From Ruminiclostridium sp. (GTDB lineage: Bacteria; Bacillota; Clostridia; Oscillospirales; Ruminococcaceae), in the NCBI GenBank assembly GCA_017935365.1, contig JAGBHT010000038.1:32160-96159 (forward strand): a stretch of DNA of 64,000 bases, written 5' to 3'. The notes under the pieces were generated by a model. The model worked only from the letters and a program-made list of their open reading frames with translations, was not told the origin of the DNA and made no database searches. Each line of letters begins with the position of its first letter. Position 1 is the stretch's first letter. A program made the position numbers and the translations under genes. This document shows, one piece after another, positions 42,862 through 51,437 of the stretch.

Positions 42862-43518
42862 TTATTCTGTTGTTGTTACAGTAGTCATATTGGTAACATC
42901 GTCAACCTTGGGGTTAGAACCAACGATTTCGCCTGTCTTTAACTTGCCGGGCTTATCCATTGCCGCATCGCCTGTCTTTAAAGCTGCAGTTGTTGTTAAT
43001 GTAGCATCTTCACTTACATAAACCTGAGCAACTGTGCCATTCTTGTAAACGATTATGAATGAAAGATCCTTTGTCTGCTCTGTAAGAAGAGTTTCAAGGC
43101 TAGTGCCTAACTTTGTAGCGTGCTTAGCAGCTGCACCAGTTTTGTTGTTGCCCTTGTAGTTAGTAGTATCAACACCGATTGAACCGTTAGGATCAGCGGT
43201 GTCAGCAGTGCCCTGTACAGAAGCTGTGAACTTTACCTTCTGACCTGCAGTGCCATCTGCATCATATCCGCCCTTAACTTCGAATGTCTTTGTGTTAAGA
43301 CCAACGCCCTGTGTATCCATCTCTGTAGCAGAAACTTGTGCGGCATCCTTAATGGTCTTAGCAACCTGATCCATTGATGTGATACGTGAGTTCTCAACAT
43401 AACCTAACATTGTAGGTACGAGGATAGCTGCGAGTACGCCGATGATAGCGATAACAACGATCAGCTCAACGAGTGTGAAGCCTTTCTTGGCTTTCAGTTT
43501 CTGTAATTTCTTTATCAT
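42862..43518 (-). CDS. Type IV pilin-like protein, probably major subunit
   Basis: 218 residues. Prepilin leader IKKLQKLKAKKG then FTLVELIVVIAIIGVLAAIL, and a helix to about residue 55. The globular part is rich in Thr, Ala, Gly and Asp. Strong ribosome site AAGGAGG, own promoter, a hairpin in the leader and a strong terminator suggest high expression. It shares the N-terminal 30 residues with the 41075 protein; the globular parts differ. Confidence 0.87.
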   Translation of the reverse strand: MIKKLQKLKAKKGFTLVELIVVIAIIGVLAAILVPTMLGYVENSRITSMDQVAKTIKDAAQVSATEMDTQGVGLNTKTFEVKGGYDADGTAGQKVKFTASVQGTADTADPNGSIGVDTTNYKGNNKTGAAAKHATKLGTSLETLLTEQTKDLSFIIVYKNGTVAQVYVSEDATLTTTAALKTGDAAMDKPGKLKTGEIVGSNPKVDDVTNMTTVTTTE

Positions 43519-43558
43519 GGGAAATTACCTCCTTGAAAAATGTAAAAGTTTTTTTATG

Positions 43559-43636
43559 TTTAACGGTCTGCGCCGTTAAATCCAAAATTCCCCGTGGGTC
43601 TTCAGAATAAATATATGCCGAAGAATTTCTTCTCAA
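43559..43636 (-). promoter_or_regulatory. Pilin promoter and 5' leader hairpin
   Basis: Leftward TTGAGA (43631-43636), 17 bp, TATTTA (43608-43613). The leader then forms TTTAACGG/CCGTTAAA (43559-43580), an 8-bp stem about 40 nt before the start, possibly stabilising the message. Confidence 0.5.
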
Positions 43637-43844
43637 CACTTTTTCTGTCACCCTTGGTGTTTTCTGTACACTAAGGATATCATACTCCATTCAAAAAAGC
43701 AATAGCCAAATTGCTAATTTTTGTGCTAATCTTCAATTTTAGTGAATTTTAGATATAACAGAATTTGGTTTGTGGTGCAGTTTGCACAAGAGTTGTGTAA
43801 CGGGTTACACACAACGCATCTTTTGTTGCATTTTATAATAATCC

Positions 43845-43884
43845 CACTGAAAACTTACCACAAAATCCGACCAAGTTTTCAGTG
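43845..43884. repeat. Inverted repeat between adhE and pilin gene
   Basis: CACTGAAAACTT (43845-43856) and AAGTTTTCAGTG (43873-43884) are exact reverse complements, 16 bp apart. No gene or promoter explains it. The rest of 43637-43903 shows nothing I can name. Confidence 0.5.
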
Positions 43885-43903
43885 AACCCGCTCTTATAAA
43901 GCA

Positions 43904-43938
43904 AGAACCCCCTCCGGCATATCGCCGCAGGGGGTTCT
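43904..43938 (-). terminator. Terminator of adhE
   Basis: AGAACCCCCT with AGGGGGTTCT, a 10-bp perfect stem, 34 bp past the adhE stop. Confidence 0.75.
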
Positions 43939-43971
43939 CTATATTAGTTTAAAACATTATGGAGTGTGCGA

Positions 43972-46629
43972 TTAAACTGTTTCGTCAACGCCGTAGTAAG
44001 CATTGAGGTACATCTGCTTGATCTCGCTCATCAGAGGATATCTGGGGTTAGCACCTGTACACTGGTCGTCGAATGCCTGCTCTGTCATAGCGTCAAGTCT
44101 GTCTAAGAAGTCCTTCTCATCGATACCGTAGTCCTTGATTGTCTTCTTGATACCAACAGTTTCCTTGAGCTGTTCGATCTTAGCGATGAACTTCTCGAAC
44201 TTCTCTTCGTTTGTCTTGCCTGTTACGCCGCAGAATTCAGCAACTTCAACGTATCTCTCAAGAGTATGGGGGTGATCATACTGTGAGAATGTACCCATCT
44301 TTGTGGGGTTGGGAACTGCGTTGAAACGCATAACGTGTGTGATAAGCAGAGCGTTTGCAATACCGTGAGGCAGGTGGTGGAAAGCACCGAGCTTGTGAGC
44401 CATTGAGTGGCAGACACCGAGGAATGCGTTAGCGAATGCGATACCTGCCATAGCAGAAGCATTAGCCATCTTCTCTCTTGCTTCAACATCTGTCTGACCT
44501 TCAGCGTAAGCTCTGGGCAGATATTCAAAGATGTTCTTAGCAGCCTTAAGAGCAAGACCGTCTGTGTAGTCTGTAGCCATGATAGATGCGTAAGCTTCGA
44601 GGCAGTGTGTAAGTGCGTCAACACCGGAAGCACTTGTCAGACCCTTAGGCTGTGTCATCATGTTGTCTGTATCAACGATTGCCATGTTGGGCAGTAACTG
44701 ATAGTCAGCAAGAGGATACTTAACGCCTGTCTTTTCGTCTGTGATAACTGCGAAAGGTGTGCACTCAGAACCTGTACCTGAAGATGTGGGGATAGCTACG
44801 AAGTAAGCCTTTTCGCCCATCTTGGGGAATGTGTAGACTCTCTTACGGATATCCATGAATCTCATAGCCATATCGAGGAAGTCAACATCGGGATGCTCGT
44901 AAAGTACCCACATGATCTTACCAGCGTCCATAGCCGAACCGCCACCGAGTGCGATGATTACATCAGGCTGGAACTGCTTCATCAGCTCTGCACCTTCCTT
45001 AGCGCAAGCGAGCGTAGGATCGGGAGCAACGTTGAAGAATACTGTATGAGAAATGCCCATCTGATCGAGCTTATCTGTGATAGCCTTTGTGTTACCGTTG
45101 TGATATAAGAAAGAGTCTGTTACGATGAACGCTTTCTTCTTGTGCATTATTGTGCCCAGCTCATCGAGAGCAACAGGCATACAACCCTTCTTGAAGTAAA
45201 CCTTCTCAGGAAGTCTCAGCCACAGCATATTCTCTCTCCTCTCAGCGACTGTCTTGATGTTGATGAGGTGCTTAACACCAACGTTCTCGGATACGGAGTT
45301 ACCGCCCCATGAGCCGCAACCCAGTGTTAATGAGGGGAGAAGCTTGAAGTTGTAAAGGTCACCGATACCGCCGTGTGAAGAAGGAGTATTAACGAGGATA
45401 CGGCAAGTCTTCATTCTGTTACCGAATTCGTTGATCTTCTCACGCTCTGTAACAGCGTTGCAGTACAGAGATGATGTATGACCGTAACCGCCGTCGGCAA
45501 CGAGCTTTTCAGCCTTTGCAACTGCGTCTTCAAAGTCCTTAGCCTTGTACATAGCGAGTACGGGAGAGAGCTTTTCGTGTGCAAACTCTTCTTCAATATC
45601 AACGCTTTCAACTTCACCGATAAGAACCTTAGTCTTAGGATCAACCTTAACGCCTGCGAGTTCAGCGATTGTAGCCGCCTTCTGACCAACGATCTTTGCG
45701 TTGAGTGCACCGTTGATAAGGATTGTCTTTCTAACCTTTTCTGTTTCTTCGGGATTTAAGAAGTAGCAACCGAGTGATGCAAATTCCTTCTTAACCTTGT
45801 CATATATCTTGTCGAGTACGATTACTGACTGCTCAGAAGCACAGATCATACCGTTATCAAATGTCTTTGAGTGAACGATTGATGCAACAGCGAGCTTGAT
45901 ATCAGCTGTAGAATCGATGATTGCGGGTGTGTTACCTGCACCAACGCCGAGAGCGGGCTTACCTGATGAGTAAGCAGCCTTAACCATTCCGGGACCGCCT
46001 GTAGCGAGGATTATATCAGCGCTTCTCATAACTTCGTTTGTGAGGTCAAGTGAGGGAACGTCGATCCAAGCGATGATGCCCTTAGGTGCGCCTGCTGCAA
46101 CAGCGGCATCCAGAACTACCTTAGCGGCAGCGATTGTGCTCTTCTTAGCTCTGGGGTGGGGGCTGATTATGATACCGTTTCTTGTCTTAAGACAGATAAG
46201 TGTCTTGAATATAGCTGTTGATGTGGGGTTTGTTGTGGGGATAACTGCCGCAACAACACCGATAGGCTCTGCAACCTTCATTGTACCGAAAGCCTTGTCT
46301 TCTTCGATAACGTCGCAGGTCTTTGTGTTCTTGTAAGCGTTGTAGATGTATTCAGCGGCGTAGTTGTTCTTGATAACCTTATCTTCAACAACGCCCATGC
46401 CTGTTTCTTCTACTGCCATCTTAGCGAGCGGGATTCTCATCTGGTTAGCGGCGATTGCAGCTGCCTGGAAGATCTTATCAACCTGCTCCTGTGTGTAGGT
46501 TGCGAATTCCTGCTGTGCAGCTCTTACTTCTGCCATACGAGCCTTGAGAGCGTCAACATTGTCAACGATCAGCGGGCTTACGGGAGCAGATTCAGCTGTC
46601 TTGTTGCTTACGATTTGCTTCTTAGCCAT
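43972..46629 (-). CDS. adhE: Bifunctional acetaldehyde-CoA/alcohol dehydrogenase
   Basis: 885 residues, normal for AdhE. It reduces acetyl-CoA to acetaldehyde and then ethanol, oxidising two NADH. The N-terminal aldehyde dehydrogenase half carries the catalytic Cys in DNGMICASEQSVIV. The C-terminal iron-dependent alcohol dehydrogenase half has GGGSAMDAGK, THCLEAYAS and the metal-site HSMAHKLGAFHHLPHG. The enzyme forms spirosomes in the cytosol. GGAGG precedes the ATG. Biased codon use implies abundance. Expression is probably set by NADH through the Rex-type site at 46727. Confidence 0.98.
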   Translation of the reverse strand: MAKKQIVSNKTAESAPVSPLIVDNVDALKARMAEVRAAQQEFATYTQEQVDKIFQAAAIAANQMRIPLAKMAVEETGMGVVEDKVIKNNYAAEYIYNAYKNTKTCDVIEEDKAFGTMKVAEPIGVVAAVIPTTNPTSTAIFKTLICLKTRNGIIISPHPRAKKSTIAAAKVVLDAAVAAGAPKGIIAWIDVPSLDLTNEVMRSADIILATGGPGMVKAAYSSGKPALGVGAGNTPAIIDSTADIKLAVASIVHSKTFDNGMICASEQSVIVLDKIYDKVKKEFASLGCYFLNPEETEKVRKTILINGALNAKIVGQKAATIAELAGVKVDPKTKVLIGEVESVDIEEEFAHEKLSPVLAMYKAKDFEDAVAKAEKLVADGGYGHTSSLYCNAVTEREKINEFGNRMKTCRILVNTPSSHGGIGDLYNFKLLPSLTLGCGSWGGNSVSENVGVKHLINIKTVAERRENMLWLRLPEKVYFKKGCMPVALDELGTIMHKKKAFIVTDSFLYHNGNTKAITDKLDQMGISHTVFFNVAPDPTLACAKEGAELMKQFQPDVIIALGGGSAMDAGKIMWVLYEHPDVDFLDMAMRFMDIRKRVYTFPKMGEKAYFVAIPTSSGTGSECTPFAVITDEKTGVKYPLADYQLLPNMAIVDTDNMMTQPKGLTSASGVDALTHCLEAYASIMATDYTDGLALKAAKNIFEYLPRAYAEGQTDVEAREKMANASAMAGIAFANAFLGVCHSMAHKLGAFHHLPHGIANALLITHVMRFNAVPNPTKMGTFSQYDHPHTLERYVEVAEFCGVTGKTNEEKFEKFIAKIEQLKETVGIKKTIKDYGIDEKDFLDRLDAMTEQAFDDQCTGANPRYPLMSEIKQMYLNAYYGVDETV

Positions 46630-46726
46630 TTTGTCCTCCTGAATGTTTTAAACTGTTCTTTCTTTAGTGTACCGTGTTTTTGCGGCAAGCTGTTATAGTT
46701 TACCACGGGGTGAGCGGTTTACCCAT

Positions 46727-46778
46727 TTGTTATTTTTTTAACAATATCATTATATCAATTTGAAGCGCATTTTGTCAA
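46727..46778 (-). promoter_or_regulatory. adhE promoter with Rex-type operator
   Basis: Leftward TTGACA (46773-46778), 18 bp, TATAAT (46749-46754). The 18-bp palindrome TTGTTATTTTTTTAACAA (46727-46744) covers the transcription start and fits the clostridial Rex consensus TTGTTAANNNNTTAACAA closely. Rex leaves DNA when NADH is high, which would release adhE. Confidence 0.75.
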
Positions 46779-46901
46779 TCTTTTTTTCTATGAAAATGGC
46801 TAAAATAAGATTGTTCCTTTTGTGCATATTGTATAATCGGCAGTGCAGAGGGTGGTTTATGAGGAAAAAAGCGGAATTGCTCAGTCTGTTGTGCAAAAAA
46901 C

Positions 46902-47124
46902 AGCCGTGACTTAACCGCCACGGCTCAGCTTGTAGAAAAAGTTTGTTTTTTAAAAATAGTGAAATTTCTCTATCCCTAACCCCAAACCCCTTCCCCGTGG
47001 GAAGGGGCTATATTACTGGGGCTACCGCCCCTAGTCCCTGTTGGGGGCTACGCCCCTCAACCCCATTTTTTGATAATGATAGAGGTTTTCCGACAGACTG
47101 AGCCGTGACTTAACCGCCACGGCT
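46902..47124. repeat. Dispersed element copy E with duplicated 24-bp hairpin
   Basis: The element is 46926-47100 (CAGCTTGTAGAAAAAG ... TTTTCCGACAGACTG). It is flanked exactly by a direct duplication of the hairpin AGCCGTGAC...CCACGGCT at 46902-46925 and 47101-47124. The right hairpin is the natural terminator position for the leftward lipoprotein gene. The remainder of 46630-47143 is the adhE promoter region. Confidence 0.88.
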
Positions 47125-47143
47125 GTGCATTGTTTAATTGTAA

Positions 47144-48151
47144 TCAGCTCTTAAAATGCTCTCCGTATTTTTCTTTAAGTATCTTCCACTGATATTGGTA
47201 TGCATAACTCGCCACAAAAACTTCCTTATCTCGTTTTTCCGATATATATACAGAAGGCTCGTTTTTTTCTAAATCGAAAAAGATAGGATAAGCGTTATTG
47301 TAAATATTTCCATCAGCTTCATTCGGTGTGCTGTCGTTATCAGCAAAAATCAGATAAGATTGTCCTTTCTGCAAAAGAACAGGATTCCATTCGGTTTGAA
47401 TATATTTTCCGTTTGAGTTCTTTAAAGCGTTGTAATACTCCAATTGCTCATCATAATACTTTTTATCACTTTCACTGTGATTACTGCTGTCAAAATTACC
47501 TGATTTATCATCAAATTGCCGCCTTAATTCCTCCTCAGCTTTTTGTACAAAATTAAGACTTCTTTCGTTATATCGTTCTGTTATCGAATAAGATTCACGG
47601 ATATATAATATATCCCCTTTTTTGTATACGCATTTTTTGTTATCCGAATCGACAACCTCTTCTACAATAACAGGCGTATATATAGAAGATAAAAACGGCT
47701 TCACGATAAGCGTTTCTCCGCACTTACCGTCATTGACAACATAACTGTCACCCGCTACCCTGCATTTTAATGCAACAAGTTCAGATGAATTAACATCTAT
47801 GGTTTCTTTATACAAGTCTTCAAGATTCGGCTCGGGCGGAGTGTACATACTATATATAGGGTAATAAGAATCTTTGTATATATATTCATTAATGATTTTA
47901 TATTTATCTTTATCATACGAAAACGTCTGATATCCCTCATTATTCTTTACAAAGTTTTCTTCACTTTCCTTGCTTGTATTATCTGTTTCGGAGCTGTTTT
48001 CAGTAGCCGAGCTTTCATTTTTGCTGTCCGTAACCGAACTTTCGCTCGGCGGTGTAGTATCGCCTACACCACCGTTTGCAGAGTTACTTGTACAGCCGAA
48101 GAGCATAACTGCTGATAAAATGAGTGCTGTTGTTTTGGTTAGTTTTTTCAT
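47144..48151 (-). CDS. Lipoprotein paralogue 5 (distant copy)
   Basis: 335 residues, same family as 15422-19696. Lipobox VMLFGC; linker GGVGDTTPPSESSVTDSKNE like paralogue 1; then GYQTFSYDKDKYKI, VAGDSYVVNDGKCGET, YTPVIVEEVVDS, KGDILYIRESYSI, KGQSYLIFADNDSTPNEADG and KEKYGEHFKS. The C-terminal half is nearest to paralogue 4, so copies exchanged or moved across about 28 kb and changed strand. Its promoter region shares the 40-bp element found before the metzincin gene. Confidence 0.82.
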   Translation of the reverse strand: MKKLTKTTALILSAVMLFGCTSNSANGGVGDTTPPSESSVTDSKNESSATENSSETDNTSKESEENFVKNNEGYQTFSYDKDKYKIINEYIYKDSYYPIYSMYTPPEPNLEDLYKETIDVNSSELVALKCRVAGDSYVVNDGKCGETLIVKPFLSSIYTPVIVEEVVDSDNKKCVYKKGDILYIRESYSITERYNERSLNFVQKAEEELRRQFDDKSGNFDSSNHSESDKKYYDEQLEYYNALKNSNGKYIQTEWNPVLLQKGQSYLIFADNDSTPNEADGNIYNNAYPIFFDLEKNEPSVYISEKRDKEVFVASYAYQYQWKILKEKYGEHFKS

Positions 48152-48233
48152 GATTTTTTCCTTTCGCGTAGTTGTGTTTTGTGAATAAGAATTACAGGTA
48201 TAGATTGATACTGATAGTATATCTACTGCTTTT

Positions 48234-48316
48234 ATACTATCATGAAGTTAATCAGATGTCAATTTCTCCCCCCCGATTTGTGAAATATAGCCAACAAAAA
48301 TTGTCATAATAGCCAA
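48234..48316 (-). promoter_or_regulatory. Promoter and shared upstream element of lipoprotein 5
   Basis: Read leftward: direct repeats TTGGCTAT at 48309-48316 and 48287-48294 (period 22), 24 bp, -35 TTGACA (48257-48262), 17 bp, TAGTAT (48234-48239). The element matches 12767-12806 at all but one of about 40 positions. Confidence 0.65.
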
Positions 48317-48320
48317 ACAG

Positions 48321-48340
48321 CGACTTGCCCTCGCAAGTCG
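48321..48340 (-). terminator. Hairpin after the XRE gene
   Basis: CGACTTGC with GCAAGTCG, an 8-bp stem around a 4-nt loop. As at 12739, it is followed at once by the shared 40-bp element. Confidence 0.55.
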
Positions 48341-48352
48341 CCGCTTCTCATC

Positions 48353-49222
48353 TCACTTAATCTCAACAACAACATCAGTACCTATTCCCGCCGCCTTTAT
48401 CACTCCGCTTTTCTCTGCGGTTTCGGGCTCATACGGTTTTCCGTCCCTTATATAAGCTATACCGCACTTTCTGCCGTTACTCTGAATATTGGGGATATTC
48501 TCCTCTGGGATATGCACCTTTGCGGTCGCTCTCCACAAATTAATATCAAGCACTCCGTTTATCTTATCTGCCGTTATGTCCATATCGGATTTCGAGGTCA
48601 GTTCGATACTGCCGGTGCTGTTATCTATAATAACGCTGTCGGCTGAGCCGTCATATTCGATACGTCTTATATCAAGGGAGCTTATGCAAAGCAGATTTGT
48701 CTGTGCCGATATTTCGCAGTGGTCGGTAAGCTGTTTAGGCAGGACTATCTTCACCGACACATTTTCCTGCGCCTCATATCGACTCATCTTATCCTTGCGC
48801 AGGCACTCTACATCAAGCTTGTTTTTACGGCTGTCGAGCCTTACCTTGAATACCGAGCCGATATCCTCCGCCGTTTCCGAAGAGAATATAACGTGCAGCT
48901 TCTCGTCGTCACCGCCGGATACGGTGATATCACGCACGCTTCCGGCATTTATATCAAAGTGTGTGTTGACATCTATATCATATGCCGTTTCGCTCGTGTA
49001 CTGAGCCGCACCGCCTTTTTCCGGCAAATTTCCGCTTACAAGCTCGTCAAGTGTCACCTTGAATATCTCCGCAAGTATGGTCATATTTTCGATATCGGGA
49101 AGACCCTTTCCGGTTTCCCACTTTGTCACCGCCTGACGTGAAACGCCTATACGCTCCGCAAGCTCTTCCTGCGAGATGCCCTCGCTCTTTCTTATCTGCT
49201 TTAACTTTTCGCTGAAATCCAT
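48353..49222 (-). CDS. XRE-family regulator with DUF4097-like beta domain
   Basis: 289 residues. The N-terminal helix-turn-helix is LKQIRKSEGISQEELAERIG then VSRQAVTKWETGKGLPDIENM (residues about 6-65). After a linker, residues about 85-289 form repeated short strands typical of DUF4097/putative adhesin beta-helix domains (DITVSGGDDEKLHV; VIIDNSTGSIELTSKSDMDI). Such fusions are frequent regulators near membrane genes in Firmicutes. The partner is unclear; CPBP proteases lie upstream on the same strand. Confidence 0.85.
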   Translation of the reverse strand: MDFSEKLKQIRKSEGISQEELAERIGVSRQAVTKWETGKGLPDIENMTILAEIFKVTLDELVSGNLPEKGGAAQYTSETAYDIDVNTHFDINAGSVRDITVSGGDDEKLHVIFSSETAEDIGSVFKVRLDSRKNKLDVECLRKDKMSRYEAQENVSVKIVLPKQLTDHCEISAQTNLLCISSLDIRRIEYDGSADSVIIDNSTGSIELTSKSDMDITADKINGVLDINLWRATAKVHIPEENIPNIQSNGRKCGIAYIRDGKPYEPETAEKSGVIKAAGIGTDVVVEIK

Positions 49223-49400
49223 ATTGTTTTCCTCCTGTTTTCGTTTGGCTTTTGTGAACAGCTATATCATACCCTGTTTTTCGAGTAGCCACAATAAATA
49301 TCTGCTTGCAATCGTTATTTTTCTGTGCTACTTTGCGTTGCATATGAAAAATCGGCATAACAAAGCGGAATGTGAAGCCACATTCCGCCGATGATCTTCA

Positions 49401-50423
49401 TTAAAACTGCAACAGCATAACAACAAGCGCTATTATAAACACAGGAGAGAATATCGCAATCAGTTTTCTGTGCTTATGCTCTCCTCCGACAGGCGTAAGC
49501 TTTGCCGCTCCGCAGAACGCAAGCAGTACCGCAATAAACGGTGCCGCATAATAAGAAACATTGACTATCGTATTTCCCAGTGCCGCCGCCGCGTTCACAA
49601 GTCCGTCCCACAGTCCGCCAATACCGGTAAGCCGATCCTGATAGGTTATCACCGTCACAAAGAAGTTGTTTATCAGGTGCAGTACCATTCCGGGGATTAT
49701 AGTATCGTATCTCACCGCCATAAGCCCGAAGATTATACCGCTTAAAAACGCATATGCAAACTGGTCGAAATTGCCGTGCGCCAGTCCGAATATAAGTGCC
49801 GACAGTATGATCGCAGGCGTATCGCCTATGGGCTTCAGCGAACGAAGAAGCAGATGACGGTAGATGACCTCCTCAAATATCGGCGCTATAAAAGCCGTGA
49901 ATATCAGCGTTACAATACCTGCCGAAAAACTTGACGGCGCAATAGCGTCCATTACGTTTTCTATCCCGCCCACGCCGAACAGCAGTTGCAATATATAATT
50001 TATGCAGGTGGTGATATTGCTTCCCCACATTGCAAAGGCAAACATCGCAGGTATGAATATAAGCGGATAGTACGACTTGTTCTCATACTGTGTATCAAGC
50101 CGTTTCAGCGGTCGGTACTTTTTGTACAGCACCCCGAAGGCAAGCAGTTTCGGAACATATGTCGATATATTGCTGAAAGTATAATTCAGCACGGTGAAAA
50201 GCGTACTGCCCGTGTCAAGTCCCGCCCCGACTAATGAGCGCAACAACATTACCATCGCAATGAATATGACTTTCTGAAGCAGTACCGATACGATCAGCGC
50301 AATGCCTACATCAAGACACAGCCTGCGTATATCGGCAGGTTTAAGGTCGTCTTTTGAGGTCAGTGTATCAAAGCTCTGCTGTCTGTATCTGTCCGCTATA
50401 ATACCGGTAAGGCTTTTCTGCAT
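49401..50423 (-). CDS. CPBP intramembrane metalloprotease 1
   Basis: 340 residues, about eight helices. CPBP/Abi motifs: APIFEEVIYRHLLLRSL (EExxxR), GLAHGNFDQFAYAFLSG (second His) and GMVLHLINNFF (third motif). Family members include CAAX-type prenyl proteases and bacteriocin self-immunity proteins. 18 bp downstream of a second CPBP gene. Substrate unknown. Confidence 0.87.
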   Translation of the reverse strand: MQKSLTGIIADRYRQQSFDTLTSKDDLKPADIRRLCLDVGIALIVSVLLQKVIFIAMVMLLRSLVGAGLDTGSTLFTVLNYTFSNISTYVPKLLAFGVLYKKYRPLKRLDTQYENKSYYPLIFIPAMFAFAMWGSNITTCINYILQLLFGVGGIENVMDAIAPSSFSAGIVTLIFTAFIAPIFEEVIYRHLLLRSLKPIGDTPAIILSALIFGLAHGNFDQFAYAFLSGIIFGLMAVRYDTIIPGMVLHLINNFFVTVITYQDRLTGIGGLWDGLVNAAAALGNTIVNVSYYAAPFIAVLLAFCGAAKLTPVGGEHKHRKLIAIFSPVFIIALVVMLLQF

Positions 50424-50441
50424 TTTAACAGAGTCCTTTCG

Positions 50442-51437
50442 TTAAATAATCATCACAGCTATTATATACGCCGTGCACAGAATAAATCCCACGATAAACA
50501 AAGGCTCCTTTGCCACGGCTGTGAATTTCTGCTTTTTGGTAAGCGCGGGGTAGTTGTTTACCGGTCGGTAAAGACGGTTGTTCTTAAGCTTTCCTATCGC
50601 CGCCGCAATGCCGACAACAGCTATTATCAGTATGACCGCAAGGTAAATCATCAGCGCCACCATAAATGCCTGTTCGCCGCCTGTAATCCCCTCGCCCTGC
50701 TGAATATGCGCAAACACCGATATAAAAGTTTCACTGCTTACAGCCACGATCGCTATTCCCGCAATAGAGTTGAATATGGCGTGCATTATCATAGTCGGCA
50801 CAAGACTGCCGGTCGCATATCTCACATATCCCAGGCAGATACCGACAATAACCGTATAGCAGAACTGATGTATATTGCCGTGCGCCATACCGAAGCACAG
50901 TGACGAAACAAGTATCGCAAACCCGTTTCCGTAAGGCATAAGCGATGACTGTATAACTCCCCTGAACCAGTACTCCTCAAATAAAGGTGCCAGCACTGCC
51001 ATCTGTATAAAAAGAAAAGCCAGATACCAGCCGCCAAGACCAAGCCCGTTCGATATTATCGGGGCGAGCGTATCCTGAACCGCCGAACTGTCACGCACCA
51101 CAAGAAGTGATATCGCCATTACCGCAATATTTGCGACCTGACCTGCTCCGTACATTGGTATAAACCACGACACCGCCTTGCCGAGCCTTTTGGGTTTCTT
51201 GTAAAGACTGCCGTCAAAATGATACCCAAGCAGTCTTGACGTAACCGCTATCGCCAGCACATAGAGTATAAGTATATTGGCAAGCGCCTGCACAGAAGAT
51301 GTTATCTGCGCATCACAGTCAGCCATAAGCACTCCGATAAGCGCAGTCACTGCGTCGGCGACGCACCGTGCCGCAAATATAACTATCAGCGCAAGACCCG
51401 CTTTTTTGCAGGCTGTCCTGAAATCAGCGGCGCACAT
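50442..51437 (-). CDS. CPBP intramembrane metalloprotease 2
   Basis: 331 residues with the CPBP motifs APLFEEYWFRGVIQSSL, GMAHGNIHQFCYTVIVG and TMIMHAIFNSI. The start ATG 51437 overlaps the end of speE, with GGGAG 9 bases upstream, so translation is coupled to the polyamine operon. It is a paralogue of the next gene; the two are alike around the EE and HGN motifs. Confidence 0.86.
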   Translation of the reverse strand: MCAADFRTACKKAGLALIVIFAARCVADAVTALIGVLMADCDAQITSSVQALANILILYVLAIAVTSRLLGYHFDGSLYKKPKRLGKAVSWFIPMYGAGQVANIAVMAISLLVVRDSSAVQDTLAPIISNGLGLGGWYLAFLFIQMAVLAPLFEEYWFRGVIQSSLMPYGNGFAILVSSLCFGMAHGNIHQFCYTVIVGICLGYVRYATGSLVPTMIMHAIFNSIAGIAIVAVSSETFISVFAHIQQGEGITGGEQAFMVALMIYLAVILIIAVVGIAAAIGKLKNNRLYRPVNNYPALTKKQKFTAVAKEPLFIVGFILCTAYIIAVMII

